Source: Ruegeria atlantica (lineage in GTDB: Bacteria > Pseudomonadota > Alphaproteobacteria > Rhodobacterales > Rhodobacteraceae). Taken from it: DNA of 64,000 nucleotides. Shown here in pieces: positions 23,566 to 33,453 of the stretch. Under the pieces are notes generated by a model. The model saw nothing but the letters and a program-made list of their open reading frames with translations. It did no database searches and was not told the origin of the DNA. The stretch's first letter is position 1; each line of letters starts with the position of its first letter. Position numbers and translations under genes: made by a program. The stretch lies in NCBI RefSeq assembly GCF_013032505.1, contig NZ_WQCG01000003.1, positions 682,001 through 746,000 of the forward strand, read 5' to 3'.

Positions 23566-24459
23566 ATGTTTGACGAAGCTGACGATATCCACCCGCTCTT
23601 TGCAGGCGCGCCCTCGACCACCGAGTTCAAAAAGCTGCGCAAACGCATTGTGCGCCAGACCCGTGAGGCCATCGAGCACTATGGGATGGTGGACCCGTCC
23701 GCGCATGACAAGGACGGGAAACCGCCCCGCTGGCTGGTTTGCCTGTCCGGCGGTAAGGACAGTTATACCCTGCTGGCCGTTCTGTACGAACTGAAATGGC
23801 GTGGCCTGCTGCCCGTTGATTTACTGGCCTGCAACCTCGACCAGGGCCAGCCCGGATTTCCGGCCACTGTCCTGCCCGAGTTCCTGGAACGAATGGGCGT
23901 TCCGCATCGGATTGAATATCAGGACACCTATTCCATCGTGATGGACAAAGTTCCACAGGGCCGTACCTATTGTGCTCTGTGTTCACGTCTGCGCCGCGGC
24001 AATCTGTACAGAATTGCCCGAGAAGAAGGCTGCAGTGCCGTCGTATTGGGTCATCACCGTGACGATATCCTTGAGACGTTCTTCATGAACCTGTTCCACG
24101 GCGGACGTTTGGCTACCATGCCGCCAAAGCTGGTAAATGAAGAAGGCGACCTGTTCGTCTTCCGCCCCCTCGCCCATGTTGCCGAAGCAGATTGCGAAAA
24201 ATTCGCCACCTCGATGAGCTATCCGATTATCCCTTGCGATCTGTGCGGTAGCCAGGATGGTTTGCAGCGCCAACAGGTCAAACAGATTCTGGATCAATGG
24301 GAAAAGAACAGCCCCGGACGCCGTCAGGTGATGTTTCGAGCCCTGACAAACGCGCGCCCATCGCATCTTTTGGACCCCAAATTGTTTGATTTTCAAAATC
24401 TTGCACTCAACCCGAGTGAAAAAGACGAAAATTCCAACGAAATTCCACAGCTCCGTTAA
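23566..24459 (+). CDS. ttcA: tRNA 2-thiocytidine biosynthesis protein TtcA
   Basis: This 297-residue enzyme thiolates cytidine 32 of certain tRNAs using ATP and an iron-sulfur cluster. It shows the PP-loop SGGKDS (residues 61-66), C136 and C139 in CALC, and the third cysteine around C224/C227 in CDLC. The LGHHRDD segment and overall length are normal. It stands 44 bases after the acyl-CoA dehydrogenase gene and is probably cotranscribed with it. Confidence 0.95.
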   Translation: MFDEADDIHPLFAGAPSTTEFKKLRKRIVRQTREAIEHYGMVDPSAHDKDGKPPRWLVCLSGGKDSYTLLAVLYELKWRGLLPVDLLACNLDQGQPGFPATVLPEFLERMGVPHRIEYQDTYSIVMDKVPQGRTYCALCSRLRRGNLYRIAREEGCSAVVLGHHRDDILETFFMNLFHGGRLATMPPKLVNEEGDLFVFRPLAHVAEADCEKFATSMSYPIIPCDLCGSQDGLQRQQVKQILDQWEKNSPGRRQVMFRALTNARPSHLLDPKLFDFQNLALNPSEKDENSNEIPQLR

Positions 24460-24530
24460 CGAGTGACTCAGAATGGTTTCCTAGGGTCGACCTGAGCGTT
24501 TCAAACGCAAGGTAGAGGCCCGAAGATTCG

Positions 24531-26063
24531 ATGTGGAAACATATTTCATTCAGCAGAATTCTTGAATCTCTTGCCGCAGCGCTAAGCGGCCCGCCCGCCT
24601 TGGCCTTCGCGCCCGCGATCAGTCTGGCCGCGTATTGGATCGGCGGCGAGCGGGTCTTGGTTGTCGCGGCGCTTGCACTGCCGCTTGTGTTCGCCGCGGT
24701 ATCAACCGCGCACAAGGCCAGCATTCGGGAAAAAGACAGCAACGGCCTCCTGTCTCTCGACAGGTTTGCGGCCCAGATGGAAACGCTGTTTGCGAAAAAT
24801 CAGCGCACTGGTCACGAAGCCTCCTGTATGATTGTTGAATTGGACGGGTTTTCTGAATGTCTTGATCTGCATGGAAATTCGGCCGGGAACGTAATGGCTG
24901 ACCAGTTCCGCAGCCGGGTTCTTTCGGTCATACGCTCACATGACATTGCCACTGGGTTGGACCAGGGCAAGATCGCAATCGGCCTGCACGCCGCGCAGAA
25001 TCTGGATCTGGAGGCCTGCATTCAGATGTCGGGGCGCATTCAGGCCGCCGTCGATGAGCCAATCACGCTGAATGGCACCAGCGTTTATATGTCATGTTCA
25101 ATCGGGTTTTGTCTGCAATCCGCGTTGCCGGATGTTGCGTTTGCTGGATGGATTGATGCCGCCGGTGCAGCACTGGCGGAAGCGCAAAGAAACGGTCCAG
25201 CAACGATCCGCGCCTTTTCGTCGGAAACGCAGCGGCGGGCTCGCGTGCGCGCCAACCTCCGAAATGAATTTATTGCAGCCTTGGATAGCAGCGAAATCCG
25301 GCCTTGGTTTCAGCCGCAAATTTCCACAGACACCGGGCAGGTCACCGGTTTCGAAGCGTTAGCCCGTTGGGAACACCCACAAAAAGGCGTATTGGGACCG
25401 CAGGTTTTTCTGCCCTTTGCCGAACAAGCTGACTTGATGGAACGCCTGGGACAGGTAATGCGACACCACGCGTTCACCGCTATGCGCGAATGGGACGGAG
25501 CTGGCATGGCTGTACCCCGGATTGGCGTGAACTTCTCCTCCGAAGAACTGCGTGATCCGGCACTAATCGACCGGCTTAAATGGGAGCTGGATCAAAATGA
25601 CCTGACCCCCGACAGGTTGTCCGTCGAGATTCTTGAAACCGTGTTTTCCCGACGTCCCGATGACGTGATCACCCGCAACGTTACAAGCATGTCTAATCTT
25701 GGCTGCTGCATTGATCTTGATGATTTTGGCACCGGTCACGCGTCCATTGCGTCGATCAAGCGCTTTGACGTTTCGCGCATTAAAATTGACCGGTCCTTCG
25801 TGACGAAAGCGGATCGGGACGCAAACCAACAGCAGTTGGTCAGTGCCATTTTAACCATGGCAGAACGGCTGAATGTCGAAACCTTGGCCGAAGGAGTCGA
25901 GACGCCCGGTGAACATGCCCTGATGGCGCAGCTGGGTTGCGATCATGTGCAGGGGTTTGGAATTGGCAAGCCCATGCCTTTTGAAAAGACGCTGGAATGG
26001 ATGGCCGCGCATCAGAACAAACTCAACGGAATGCCAAAAATCGGCCGCCAGGCAGGTCCGTAG
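24531..26063 (+). CDS. EAL-domain cyclic-di-GMP phosphodiesterase with degenerate GGDEF
   Basis: This 510-residue protein has two N-terminal hydrophobic segments. A GGDEF-like domain follows, in which the signature motif is lost (the site reads DQGKIAIGL). The EAL domain retains FEALARW, the NFSSEEL metal motif, LDDFGTG and AEGVET. It should therefore degrade cyclic-di-GMP, with the degenerate domain acting as a regulator. It sits just upstream of yidC on the same strand. Confidence 0.88.
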   Translation: MWKHISFSRILESLAAALSGPPALAFAPAISLAAYWIGGERVLVVAALALPLVFAAVSTAHKASIREKDSNGLLSLDRFAAQMETLFAKNQRTGHEASCMIVELDGFSECLDLHGNSAGNVMADQFRSRVLSVIRSHDIATGLDQGKIAIGLHAAQNLDLEACIQMSGRIQAAVDEPITLNGTSVYMSCSIGFCLQSALPDVAFAGWIDAAGAALAEAQRNGPATIRAFSSETQRRARVRANLRNEFIAALDSSEIRPWFQPQISTDTGQVTGFEALARWEHPQKGVLGPQVFLPFAEQADLMERLGQVMRHHAFTAMREWDGAGMAVPRIGVNFSSEELRDPALIDRLKWELDQNDLTPDRLSVEILETVFSRRPDDVITRNVTSMSNLGCCIDLDDFGTGHASIASIKRFDVSRIKIDRSFVTKADRDANQQQLVSAILTMAERLNVETLAEGVETPGEHALMAQLGCDHVQGFGIGKPMPFEKTLEWMAAHQNKLNGMPKIGRQAGP

Positions 26064-26186
26064 GCGCGAATTAACGCCACAGAACCTCAATCCGTGATGA
26101 ATTATAGGGCGATTCCGCTTGACCTTTGGGCCCGCACTCTGTTGAACCCAGCGGGTGTCTTTCACTGCTCAAGGTGGCTGTCCCCG

Positions 26187-28016
26187 ATGGACGATCAGAA
26201 CAAGAACCTCATCCTCGCAACCGCGCTCAGTTTTCTCGTGATCCTGGTTTGGTTCGTGCTGTTTCCTCCTCCGGAACAGACAACCGCACCGGAAACCACC
26301 GAAATCAGCGCGACTGATGGCACCGAGGTTCAGACCCCAAGCGCCGCGGGCACCAATACAGTTGGTGAAGCAACCGCAGACGCAACTGAGATTGAACCCG
26401 ACGCCCAAGCACCGCGGATCGAAATCGAAACACCCCGCCTGAAAGGCAGCCTGTCTCTGTCAGGCGGTCGCATCGATGAGTTGTTCCTGAAAGACTACAA
26501 GGTTTCGATAGAAGAAGGCGCACCCATTGTTGAGCTGCTGTCGCCCGTCGGGTCGGACTCGGCGTATTATGCCTTGTACGGATGGGCACCAGGCGCAGGT
26601 GTCGCAGGTGCGGACGTCCCCGGCCCGAACACGCTGTGGACCGTTGAAGACGGCGAAACCCTTGGCGTCGATACTCCGGTCACTCTGAAATGGGACAACG
26701 GCAATGGCTTGACCTTCCGTCGCAACATTGCAGTGGATCAGGATTATATGTTCACTGTCACCCAGTCGGTTGAAAACAACACCCAGGCCGAGGTCGGCAT
26801 GGCCCCATACGGCATCCTGGCCCGTCACGGCATGGGTGAAGACGGCGATCTGCCCGACCTGAAGAACTTCTTCATTTTGCATGAAGGCGTGATGGTCATG
26901 GCCGATGGCGTTCTGGACGAGATCGACTATGGCGATGTGCGCGACTTTGACATTGACCCGAACGAACGTGCGCAGGCCGAAGTCTTCCAGATTAAGGAAG
27001 GCGGCTGGGTCGGCTTTACCGATCACTATTGGATGACGACTCTGATCCCTGCTGAGGGGTCGGCATTCAAAGCGGCGGCAAAGTATGACGCTCGCCGCAA
27101 GATCTACCAGACCGAAACAGTTCTGCCGACGCTGACTGTTGCGCCCGGCGCAACTGAAGAAGTCACCACCCAGCTGTTCGCAGGTGCGAAAGAATGGGAG
27201 ACCATTCGCGAGTATCAGGCTGCCGGTGTGCAGAAGTTCGTCGACAGCATCGACTGGGGCTGGTTCTACTTCCTGACCAAGCCGATTTTCTGGCTGCTGC
27301 ACAACATCAACGCACTGATCGGCAACATGGGCTGGTCGATCATCGGCCTGACGCTGATCATCAAGGCGATCCTGTTCCCGCTGGCGTTCAAATCCTACGT
27401 CTCGATGGCGAAGATGAAAGAACTTCAGCCGCAGATGGAGGCCTTGAAAGAAGCCGCCGGCGATGACCGCCAGAAGATGCAGCAGGGCATGATGGAGCTG
27501 TACAAGAAGGAAAAGGTGAACCCGGCCGCGGGCTGTTTGCCGATCCTGATGCAGATCCCGATCTTCTTCTCACTGTATAAGGTGATCTTTGTTACCATCG
27601 AACTGCGTCAAGCCCCATGGTTTGGTCCGTTCCGGGATCTGAGCGCGCCCGATCCGACGTCGATCATGAACCTGTTTGGTTTGCTGCCCTTCGCAGGTCC
27701 TCAGCCAGATACTTTCATGGCGCTGATCTTCATTGGTATCCTGCCTTTGCTGTTGGGGATCTCGATGTGGTTGCAGCAAAAACTGAACCCGGCACCAACA
27801 GATCCAACTCAGGCGATGATCTTTGCCTGGATGCCTTGGGTATTCATGTTCATGCTGGGCAGCTTTGCCAGCGGGCTGGTCGTTTACTGGATCGCGAACA
27901 ACACGATCACCTTCACGCAGCAGTACCTGATCATGCGCAGTCAGGGCTATAAGCCCGATGTGTTTGGCAACATCAAATCCGGCTTCAAACGTACGCCCAA
28001 AACGGACGACAAATGA
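26187..28016 (+). CDS. yidC: membrane protein insertase YidC
   Basis: This 609-residue protein inserts membrane proteins alone or with SecYEG. The start at ATG 26187 (MDDQNKNLILATALSFLVILVW) gives the usual N-terminal membrane anchor. The large periplasmic domain follows, then the conserved core from about residue 370 (WGWFYFLTKPIFWLLH, QPQMEALKE, CLPILMQIPIFFSLY). The listed upstream extension has no support. It overlaps the next gene by ATGA. Confidence 0.96.
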   Translation: MDDQNKNLILATALSFLVILVWFVLFPPPEQTTAPETTEISATDGTEVQTPSAAGTNTVGEATADATEIEPDAQAPRIEIETPRLKGSLSLSGGRIDELFLKDYKVSIEEGAPIVELLSPVGSDSAYYALYGWAPGAGVAGADVPGPNTLWTVEDGETLGVDTPVTLKWDNGNGLTFRRNIAVDQDYMFTVTQSVENNTQAEVGMAPYGILARHGMGEDGDLPDLKNFFILHEGVMVMADGVLDEIDYGDVRDFDIDPNERAQAEVFQIKEGGWVGFTDHYWMTTLIPAEGSAFKAAAKYDARRKIYQTETVLPTLTVAPGATEEVTTQLFAGAKEWETIREYQAAGVQKFVDSIDWGWFYFLTKPIFWLLHNINALIGNMGWSIIGLTLIIKAILFPLAFKSYVSMAKMKELQPQMEALKEAAGDDRQKMQQGMMELYKKEKVNPAAGCLPILMQIPIFFSLYKVIFVTIELRQAPWFGPFRDLSAPDPTSIMNLFGLLPFAGPQPDTFMALIFIGILPLLLGISMWLQQKLNPAPTDPTQAMIFAWMPWVFMFMLGSFASGLVVYWIANNTITFTQQYLIMRSQGYKPDVFGNIKSGFKRTPKTDDK

Positions 28017-28750
28017 ATGCTGAAGTAACTCATATCTGGCGGCATCCGATCAAAAGTCATGGTCGTGAAGCCGTTCAGTCCGTTACAGTGACCCCCGGGC
28101 AGACAATGCCCGGGGATCGCGTTTGGGCGGTCGCGCATGAAGTGTCAAAGGCCGATGGCTCGCAATGGGTGCCCTGCGCCAATTTCAGCCGTGGATCAAA
28201 GGCACCGCAGCTTATGGCCATCTCGGCCCGGCTGAACGGCGACACGGTAACGTTGACACATCCAAATCGTCCCGATCTGACTTTTGATCCGGACGAGCAG
28301 CAGCAGGTTTTTCTGGACTGGGTCCAACCGCTAATGCCTGCGGATCGGGCAGCGTCGGCCCGGATCATCCGTGTGCCGGGTCGAGGTATGACAGACAGCG
28401 ACTATCCTTCGATCAGCCTGTGCAACGTGGCATCGCACCGCGCGGTCGAGCAAAAGCTTGGCAGCAATCTGTCGATCCAGCGCTGGCGTGGTAACATCTG
28501 GTTCGACGGCCTGCCCCTGTGGGAAGAGTTCGACTGGCTGGGTCGCGAGGTGCAGATTGGCGAGGCCGTGTTCAGTGTCAAAGAGCGCATTCAACGTTGT
28601 TTGGCCACAACGGCAAATCCCGAAACCGGCGTACGCGACGCAGATACGCTGGGCACATTGAAAAGCTGGGGCCATCAGGATTTCGGCGTTTACACCGAGG
28701 TCGTCCGGGGCGGCACAATTTCAGTTGGCGATAAGGTTCACCCGTTATGA
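28013..28750 (+). CDS. MOSC-domain protein
   Basis: This 245-residue protein has an N-terminal beta-barrel region beginning VTHIWRHPIKSHGREAVQSV and a MOSC core (LGSNLSIQRWRGNIWFDGLPLWEEFDWLGREVQIGEAVF, then ERIQRCLATTANPETG). The cysteine in RCLATT is the conserved MOSC residue. These domains handle sulfur or molybdenum-cofactor ligands; the exact substrate is unknown. ATGA overlaps on both sides place it in the yidC-engB operon. Confidence 0.88.
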   Translation: MNAEVTHIWRHPIKSHGREAVQSVTVTPGQTMPGDRVWAVAHEVSKADGSQWVPCANFSRGSKAPQLMAISARLNGDTVTLTHPNRPDLTFDPDEQQQVFLDWVQPLMPADRAASARIIRVPGRGMTDSDYPSISLCNVASHRAVEQKLGSNLSIQRWRGNIWFDGLPLWEEFDWLGREVQIGEAVFSVKERIQRCLATTANPETGVRDADTLGTLKSWGHQDFGVYTEVVRGGTISVGDKVHPL

Positions 28751-29400
28751 CCACCCTTCCCTTCCCACTGGCTGAAGACCCGGACGAGTTCGCGCTGGAA
28801 CGCGGCCGCAAACTGTTTGCAGGCGAGTCCGAGTTTGTCAAAGGCGTGGTCGCCATGGATGGCCTGCCTGCACCGGACCGTCTTGAGGTCTGCTTTGCCG
28901 GGCGCTCAAACGTAGGCAAGTCCAGCCTGATCAACGCGCTGACCGGCACCAAGGGATTGGCACGCGCGTCCAATACGCCTGGCCGCACGCAAGAGATCAA
29001 CTTTTTCACCCAAGGTCCTGAACTCTATCTGGTCGATCTGCCCGGGTACGGATACGCCAACGCCCCGGTGAAGGTCGTTGAAAAATGGCAGCGGCTGCTG
29101 AAGCAATACCTGAGCGGTCGCCAGACCCTCCGCCGGGCCTTTGTCCTGATTGACTCGCGCCACGGGGTGAAGCCGGTCGATGCCGAGATCATGAAACTGC
29201 TGGATACCAGCGCTGTCACATTTCAATGCGTGATGACCAAGGCAGACAAGGTCAAAGCCAACGAGAGACAGAAGGTGCTGGATCAGGTGCGCGGCGCGTT
29301 GTCCAAACACCCGGCCGCCTTCCCCGAGATCGTTCTGACCTCATCGGAAAAAGGCGACGGGATCCCCACACTGCGCTCGATTATCGCGCATCTGGAATGA
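28747..29400 (+). CDS. engB: ribosome biogenesis GTP-binding protein EngB (YsxC/YihA)
   Basis: This 217-residue GTPase has G1 GRSNVGKSS at 52-60, G3 DLPGYGYA, and G4 TKAD, all as in EngB, which aids late large-subunit assembly. It overlaps both neighbours by ATGA. Its place after yidC is the usual order. Confidence 0.95.
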   Translation: MTTLPFPLAEDPDEFALERGRKLFAGESEFVKGVVAMDGLPAPDRLEVCFAGRSNVGKSSLINALTGTKGLARASNTPGRTQEINFFTQGPELYLVDLPGYGYANAPVKVVEKWQRLLKQYLSGRQTLRRAFVLIDSRHGVKPVDAEIMKLLDTSAVTFQCVMTKADKVKANERQKVLDQVRGALSKHPAAFPEIVLTSSEKGDGIPTLRSIIAHLE

Positions 29401-29765
29401 TCCTGATCGGTCGTATTTTCCCGTTTCTGACGCTGCTGGCGCTAATACTGACCAGTGCGATCCCACAGGGTTGGATGCCCGCGATGGGCGGGGATGGGAA
29501 AGTTCTGCTGGTGATCTGTACCGGCGAGGGCACTGTGGAACAATGGGTCGATCTGGACCCCGACGGTCCTGTGCACGACGACACGGACTTGCGCGCAATG
29601 TGCCCATTCGCAGGCTTTACGGCTGATATTCACTTGCAGTCAGTCGGCGCGACCGTCCCTTTTGCGGTTACGATCCAGCCACGCTGGAACCATCGTGATT
29701 TTACCCATCGCAGTGCCGGGTTCTATGCCCGCTATGATGCGCGAGGGCCACCCATCTTCTCCTGA
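29397..29765 (+). CDS. DUF2946-like small exported protein
   Basis: This 122-residue protein starts at ATG 29397, overlapping engB. It has an N-terminal hydrophobic segment (FLTLLALILTSAI), a lone VICTG, and an AMCPFAGF motif, the pattern of DUF2946 proteins that often accompany PepSY or TonB-linked metal genes. The next gene is indeed a PepSY membrane protein. A role in metal handling is inference. Confidence 0.6.
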   Translation: MILIGRIFPFLTLLALILTSAIPQGWMPAMGGDGKVLLVICTGEGTVEQWVDLDPDGPVHDDTDLRAMCPFAGFTADIHLQSVGATVPFAVTIQPRWNHRDFTHRSAGFYARYDARGPPIFS

Positions 29766-29832
29766 TTCACTTCAACACTTTTGAACCCGTGCACTCGCTG
29801 CGCGGGGCAATACTCGAATCCGGAGAATAAAA

Positions 29833-31236
29833 ATGGCACTAAACAGCCAAAACCTGGGGGACACCCCGGCGCAGAGCACTGCTGCGCAAAAATTCTATTT
29901 CGCCGCCTGGCGGTGGCATTTCTATGCGGGGATCTTCGTCATCCCTTTCCTGATAATTTTGGCTGTCACAGGCCTGATGATGATGTTCATCACCCAGTTC
30001 GATGGTCGCGATGGCGAAAAGATCGCCGTAGAGGTCCAGGGGCAAGCGCTACCCGCATCCCAACAGGCCGTCATTGCGCTCGAAGAGGTGCCTGGCACAG
30101 TCGTCGAATGGATCGGTCCCAAAGCTGATGATTTGGCGACCGTGTTCCGCATCAAAACCGAAGAAGGTCAGCGACTTGTGGCCATCGATCCCTATGCTGG
30201 AAAAGTCCTGCAGGTCTGGGATCGCCGCGCCGGGTGGTATGATCTGGCTGACAACATCCACTCGACTCTGCTGATCGGCACAACCGGAGACCGCATGTTA
30301 GAAGTCGCTGCGGGGCTGAGCCTGCTTTTGGTCTTTACCGGTCTTTATTTGTGGTGGCCGCGTGGAAATGCCTGGGCTGCTTTTGTGCCCAATCTGCGCG
30401 CTCGCGGTCGCGCCTTTTGGAAATCGCTGCACGCCGTGATCGGATTCTGGATGTCCGGGTTGCTGGTCGTTTTTCTGATCTCGGGCTTGTCTTGGGCCGG
30501 CGTCTGGGGCGGCATGATCGTCCAACCCTGGAGCAGCTTTCCAGCTGAAAAATGGGACAACGTGCCCCTGTCCGATGATATCCACGCCAGCATGAACCAC
30601 GGGCACCGAAATGACGTTCCATGGGCGTTGGAACAAACCCCGATGCCTGCCTCAGGGTCCGATGCCGGGGTCGACGGAGTAGCAGACGGCGCGTTGGTAG
30701 ATATCGACGCGCTTGTTGCTCTTGGCTCCGCATTGGATATGACCGGGCGGTTCCGCGTGGCCTATCCCAACGGCGAGGATGGTGTCTGGACCCTGAACCG
30801 CGACAGCATGAGCAGCGACTCGACCGATCCAGTGAATGACCGTACCGTTCATGTGGACCAGTATACCGGCAAAATTTTAGCGGATGTCCGGTATCAGGAT
30901 TACTCGGTGATGGGGAAATCCATGGCGCTGGGCATCCCGTTTCACATGGGCCTGATGGGTATGTGGAATTTTGTTTTGAATGTTGTGTTCTGCCTGTCTG
31001 TCATCTTCGTCTGCGTCTCTGGCGTTGTGATGTGGGTAAAACGTCGCCCTCAGCGGGCCCGACGTCTAGCCGCACCGCCGATGCCTGCGGAACTGCCATT
31101 GTGGAAAGGGGCCGTCCTGATCGGCTTGTTCACCGCGATGGCTTTCCCGCTTGTGGGCCTGACTTTGCTGGTCGTGCTGGCCATTGACTTGCTGTTGATC
31201 AGCAACGTCCCGGCGATAAAACGCGCGGTGAGCTGA
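29833..31236 (+). CDS. PepSY-associated membrane protein
   Basis: This 467-residue protein has the PepSY-TM layout: a first helix WRWHFYAGIFVIPFLIILAVTGLMM, a periplasmic PepSY region (residues about 60-130), a second helix near 157, a third near 215, and two at the C-terminus. Related proteins act as ferric reductases or in siderophore processing. GGAG precedes the ATG. It is paired with the DUF2946-like gene. Confidence 0.85.
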   Translation: MALNSQNLGDTPAQSTAAQKFYFAAWRWHFYAGIFVIPFLIILAVTGLMMMFITQFDGRDGEKIAVEVQGQALPASQQAVIALEEVPGTVVEWIGPKADDLATVFRIKTEEGQRLVAIDPYAGKVLQVWDRRAGWYDLADNIHSTLLIGTTGDRMLEVAAGLSLLLVFTGLYLWWPRGNAWAAFVPNLRARGRAFWKSLHAVIGFWMSGLLVVFLISGLSWAGVWGGMIVQPWSSFPAEKWDNVPLSDDIHASMNHGHRNDVPWALEQTPMPASGSDAGVDGVADGALVDIDALVALGSALDMTGRFRVAYPNGEDGVWTLNRDSMSSDSTDPVNDRTVHVDQYTGKILADVRYQDYSVMGKSMALGIPFHMGLMGMWNFVLNVVFCLSVIFVCVSGVVMWVKRRPQRARRLAAPPMPAELPLWKGAVLIGLFTAMAFPLVGLTLLVVLAIDLLLISNVPAIKRAVS

Positions 31237-31342
31237 CATGCAATCAGGCCGCATCGGACAACCCGGTGCGGCGCTATAAGCGATCCGGTCTTGGCAGAGC
31301 TGCGCAAAGGTCCTAACACGGGTTCCCAGAGGGACTGCAGCC

Positions 31343-32206
31343 ATGAAGACAAGAGACATGAACCGGGACTGGATCGCAACCGCCGCAACGCTGAACAGCG
31401 CACTGCCTTACCTGCAACGCTATGACGGCGCGATTGTCGTCATCAAACTTGGCGGCCACGCCATGGGCAGCGACGAGGCGATGGAAAGCTTTGCCCGCGA
31501 CGTCGTTCTGATGCGTCAGGTTGGGGTAAACCCGGTCGTCGTGCATGGTGGCGGTCCGATGATCAACGCAATGCTGGACAAGCTGGATATCCAATCCGAG
31601 TTTGTGAATGGCAAGCGTGTCACCGATAAAGCCACCGTTGAAGTGGTCGAGATGGTTCTGTCCGGCCTGGTGAACAAGCGCATCGTGCAGGCCATCAACG
31701 GTCAGGGTGGCTCGGCTGTGGGCCTGTCGGGCAAGGATGCGCAGTTGATGACCTGTGATCAGACCGATGAGTCCCTGGGTTTTGTCGGAAGTCCGGCAGA
31801 AATGAACCCGAAAATCCTGCATGACCTGTTTGCACATGACGTAATACCGGTGATTGCCCCTCTGGGTGCTGGTCGAAATGGTGAGACCTTCAATGTTAAT
31901 GGCGACACCGCTGCCGGGGCCATTGCATCGGCGCTGAAGGCCGATCGCCTGCTGTTATTGACCGATGTCTCTGGCGTGAAAAACGCAGCGGGGGATGTCG
32001 TGACCGAGCTGAAGGCCGGTCAGATCCGCGAGATGACGCTGGACGGAACAATTGCCGGCGGGATGATCCCAAAGACCGAAACTGCGCTGGATGCGTTGCA
32101 CAGCGGGGTCCGTGCCGTAGTTATCCTCGATGGGCGTGCGCCCAATGCCGTCCTGCTTGAACTTTATACGGAACACGGTGCCGGGTCGCTGATCCGGCCG
32201 GACTGA
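31343..32206 (+). CDS. argB: acetylglutamate kinase
   Basis: This 287-residue enzyme phosphorylates N-acetylglutamate in arginine synthesis. The amino-acid-kinase fold is clear: [11 protein letters not shown] near residue 35, [11 protein letters not shown] near 70, [12 protein letters not shown] and [18 protein letters not shown] site precedes the ATG. No other arg gene is adjacent; the next gene encodes an iron-sulfur protein 18 bases on. Confidence 0.95.
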   Translation: MKTRDMNRDWIATAATLNSALPYLQRYDGAIVVIKLGGHAMGSDEAMESFARDVVLMRQVGVNPVVVHGGGPMINAMLDKLDIQSEFVNGKRVTDKATVEVVEMVLSGLVNKRIVQAINGQGGSAVGLSGKDAQLMTCDQTDESLGFVGSPAEMNPKILHDLFAHDVIPVIAPLGAGRNGETFNVNGDTAAGAIASALKADRLLLLTDVSGVKNAAGDVVTELKAGQIREMTLDGTIAGGMIPKTETALDALHSGVRAVVILDGRAPNAVLLELYTEHGAGSLIRPD

Positions 32207-32224
32207 ATTATCGGCGGAGGAGAC

Positions 32225-32911
32225 ATGAACAAAGGCCATCCACCCTCCTCGACCGCAGCGGCGTTTACCTATGCTCAAATCGAACAGGCGGCACAGGACG
32301 TCGGCCTGATCGTCATGGGAGCGCTACACCCCCGTCTTACGGATGCAAAGCAATTGGATGGCGGAACGCTGATCCTGTTGGGCGCGGGGGCAGCGTTCTG
32401 GCCCGCCTTGAAATCCTCACCGGAATGGCACGGCAAAGACCCGGTTGACCGCTGGTCGTCGCGTGTGGTGGGGCAGATGGCGCAAGACTTATCCGCCAAA
32501 GCCTATTTTCCGTTTGGCGGCCCGCCCTATGCGCCCTTTATCGACTGGGCATTAAAGTCGGGGCGGACCTTCAGCAGCCCGGTAGGGGCTTTGGTACATG
32601 ATCAGGTCGGCATGATGATCTCATTCCGAGGTGCCCTGCACTTCAGCAGTGAGTTTCCCATACCCGCACCGCCCGGCGCGGCCCCCTGCGACACATGCGA
32701 GGCCCCCTGCACCCAAACATGCCCTGTTGGCGCATTAAACAGCCGCGAGTTTTATGATGTGAAAGCCTGCCATGCCCACTTGTCCACCGCCGAAGGACAA
32801 ACATGCATGACAGGCGGCTGCCTTGTAAGGCTGTCTTGCCCTCTCAGCGCCGGTGCCGAGCGCGATCCGGAACAGTCCGCACACCACATGAAGGCGTTTC
32901 ACCCGTCATGA
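32225..32911 (+). CDS. 4Fe-4S ferredoxin-type protein
   Basis: This 228-residue protein has a C-terminal iron-sulfur motif CDTCEAPCTQTCPVGAL and further cysteines (CHAH, CMTGGC, CPL) that could ligate a second cluster. The arrangement recalls the cluster domain of the QueG/reductive-dehalogenase group, but the cobalamin-binding N-terminal features are not seen. GGAGGAGAC precedes the ATG. It overlaps sixA by ATGA. Confidence 0.75.
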   Translation: MNKGHPPSSTAAAFTYAQIEQAAQDVGLIVMGALHPRLTDAKQLDGGTLILLGAGAAFWPALKSSPEWHGKDPVDRWSSRVVGQMAQDLSAKAYFPFGGPPYAPFIDWALKSGRTFSSPVGALVHDQVGMMISFRGALHFSSEFPIPAPPGAAPCDTCEAPCTQTCPVGALNSREFYDVKACHAHLSTAEGQTCMTGGCLVRLSCPLSAGAERDPEQSAHHMKAFHPS

Positions 32912-33405
32912 CCCGCACTCTGATCCTGACACGCCACGCGAAATCCAGTTGGGACAGTCCCGCCCTTGCCGATCATGATCGCCCGCTGAATAAGCGCGGG
33001 CGCAGGTCAGCTTCGGCAATTGGTGCATGGCTGCGTAGTAACGATTGGCTGCCGCAAGAAGTTCTTAGCTCAAGCTCGGTCAGAACGCGCGAGACCTGGG
33101 AGAAGATGGGTTTGCACGCGGACAAAGTTCGCTTTCACCGAACCCTTTATCATGCGGACTCCGCAGATATGCTGCGCGAATTATCGGGCGCGACAGGTCA
33201 GACTGTTTTGATGTTGGGCCACAATCCCGGCATCGCCTCTTTTGCAAACCAGATCGTCAAGACCCCGCCGGATCACGCCCGGTTCTTCGACTATCCGACA
33301 TGCGCAACAACGGTGATCCACTTTGACATCAGGAATTGGTCAAACGTTCGGTGGCACAGCGGCAATGTTCAGGGGTTTGTCATTCCACGCGCGTTGCTGG
33401 AATAG
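32908..33405 (+). CDS. SixA-type histidine phosphatase
   Basis: This 165-residue protein begins at ATG 32908. It has the phosphatase signature LTRHAKSSWD with nucleophile H10, the DRPLNKRG segment and the second histidine in GHNPG. SixA removes phosphate from histidines of phosphorelay proteins. It is the last gene of this rightward run and faces the ABC transporter genes across a bidirectional terminator. Confidence 0.88.
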   Translation: MTRTLILTRHAKSSWDSPALADHDRPLNKRGRRSASAIGAWLRSNDWLPQEVLSSSSVRTRETWEKMGLHADKVRFHRTLYHADSADMLRELSGATGQTVLMLGHNPGIASFANQIVKTPPDHARFFDYPTCATTVIHFDIRNWSNVRWHSGNVQGFVIPRALLE

Positions 33406-33436
33406 GAAAAGGCGAGGCCATAGCCCCGCCTTTTCC
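33405..33436. terminator. bidirectional terminator between sixA and the ABC transporter genes
   Basis: GGAAAAGGCG and CGCCTTTTCC form a perfect 10-bp stem between convergent genes, with A- and T-rich ends usable on both strands. Confidence 0.8.
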
Positions 33437-33453
33437 TGATTTGGCAATCGGGT

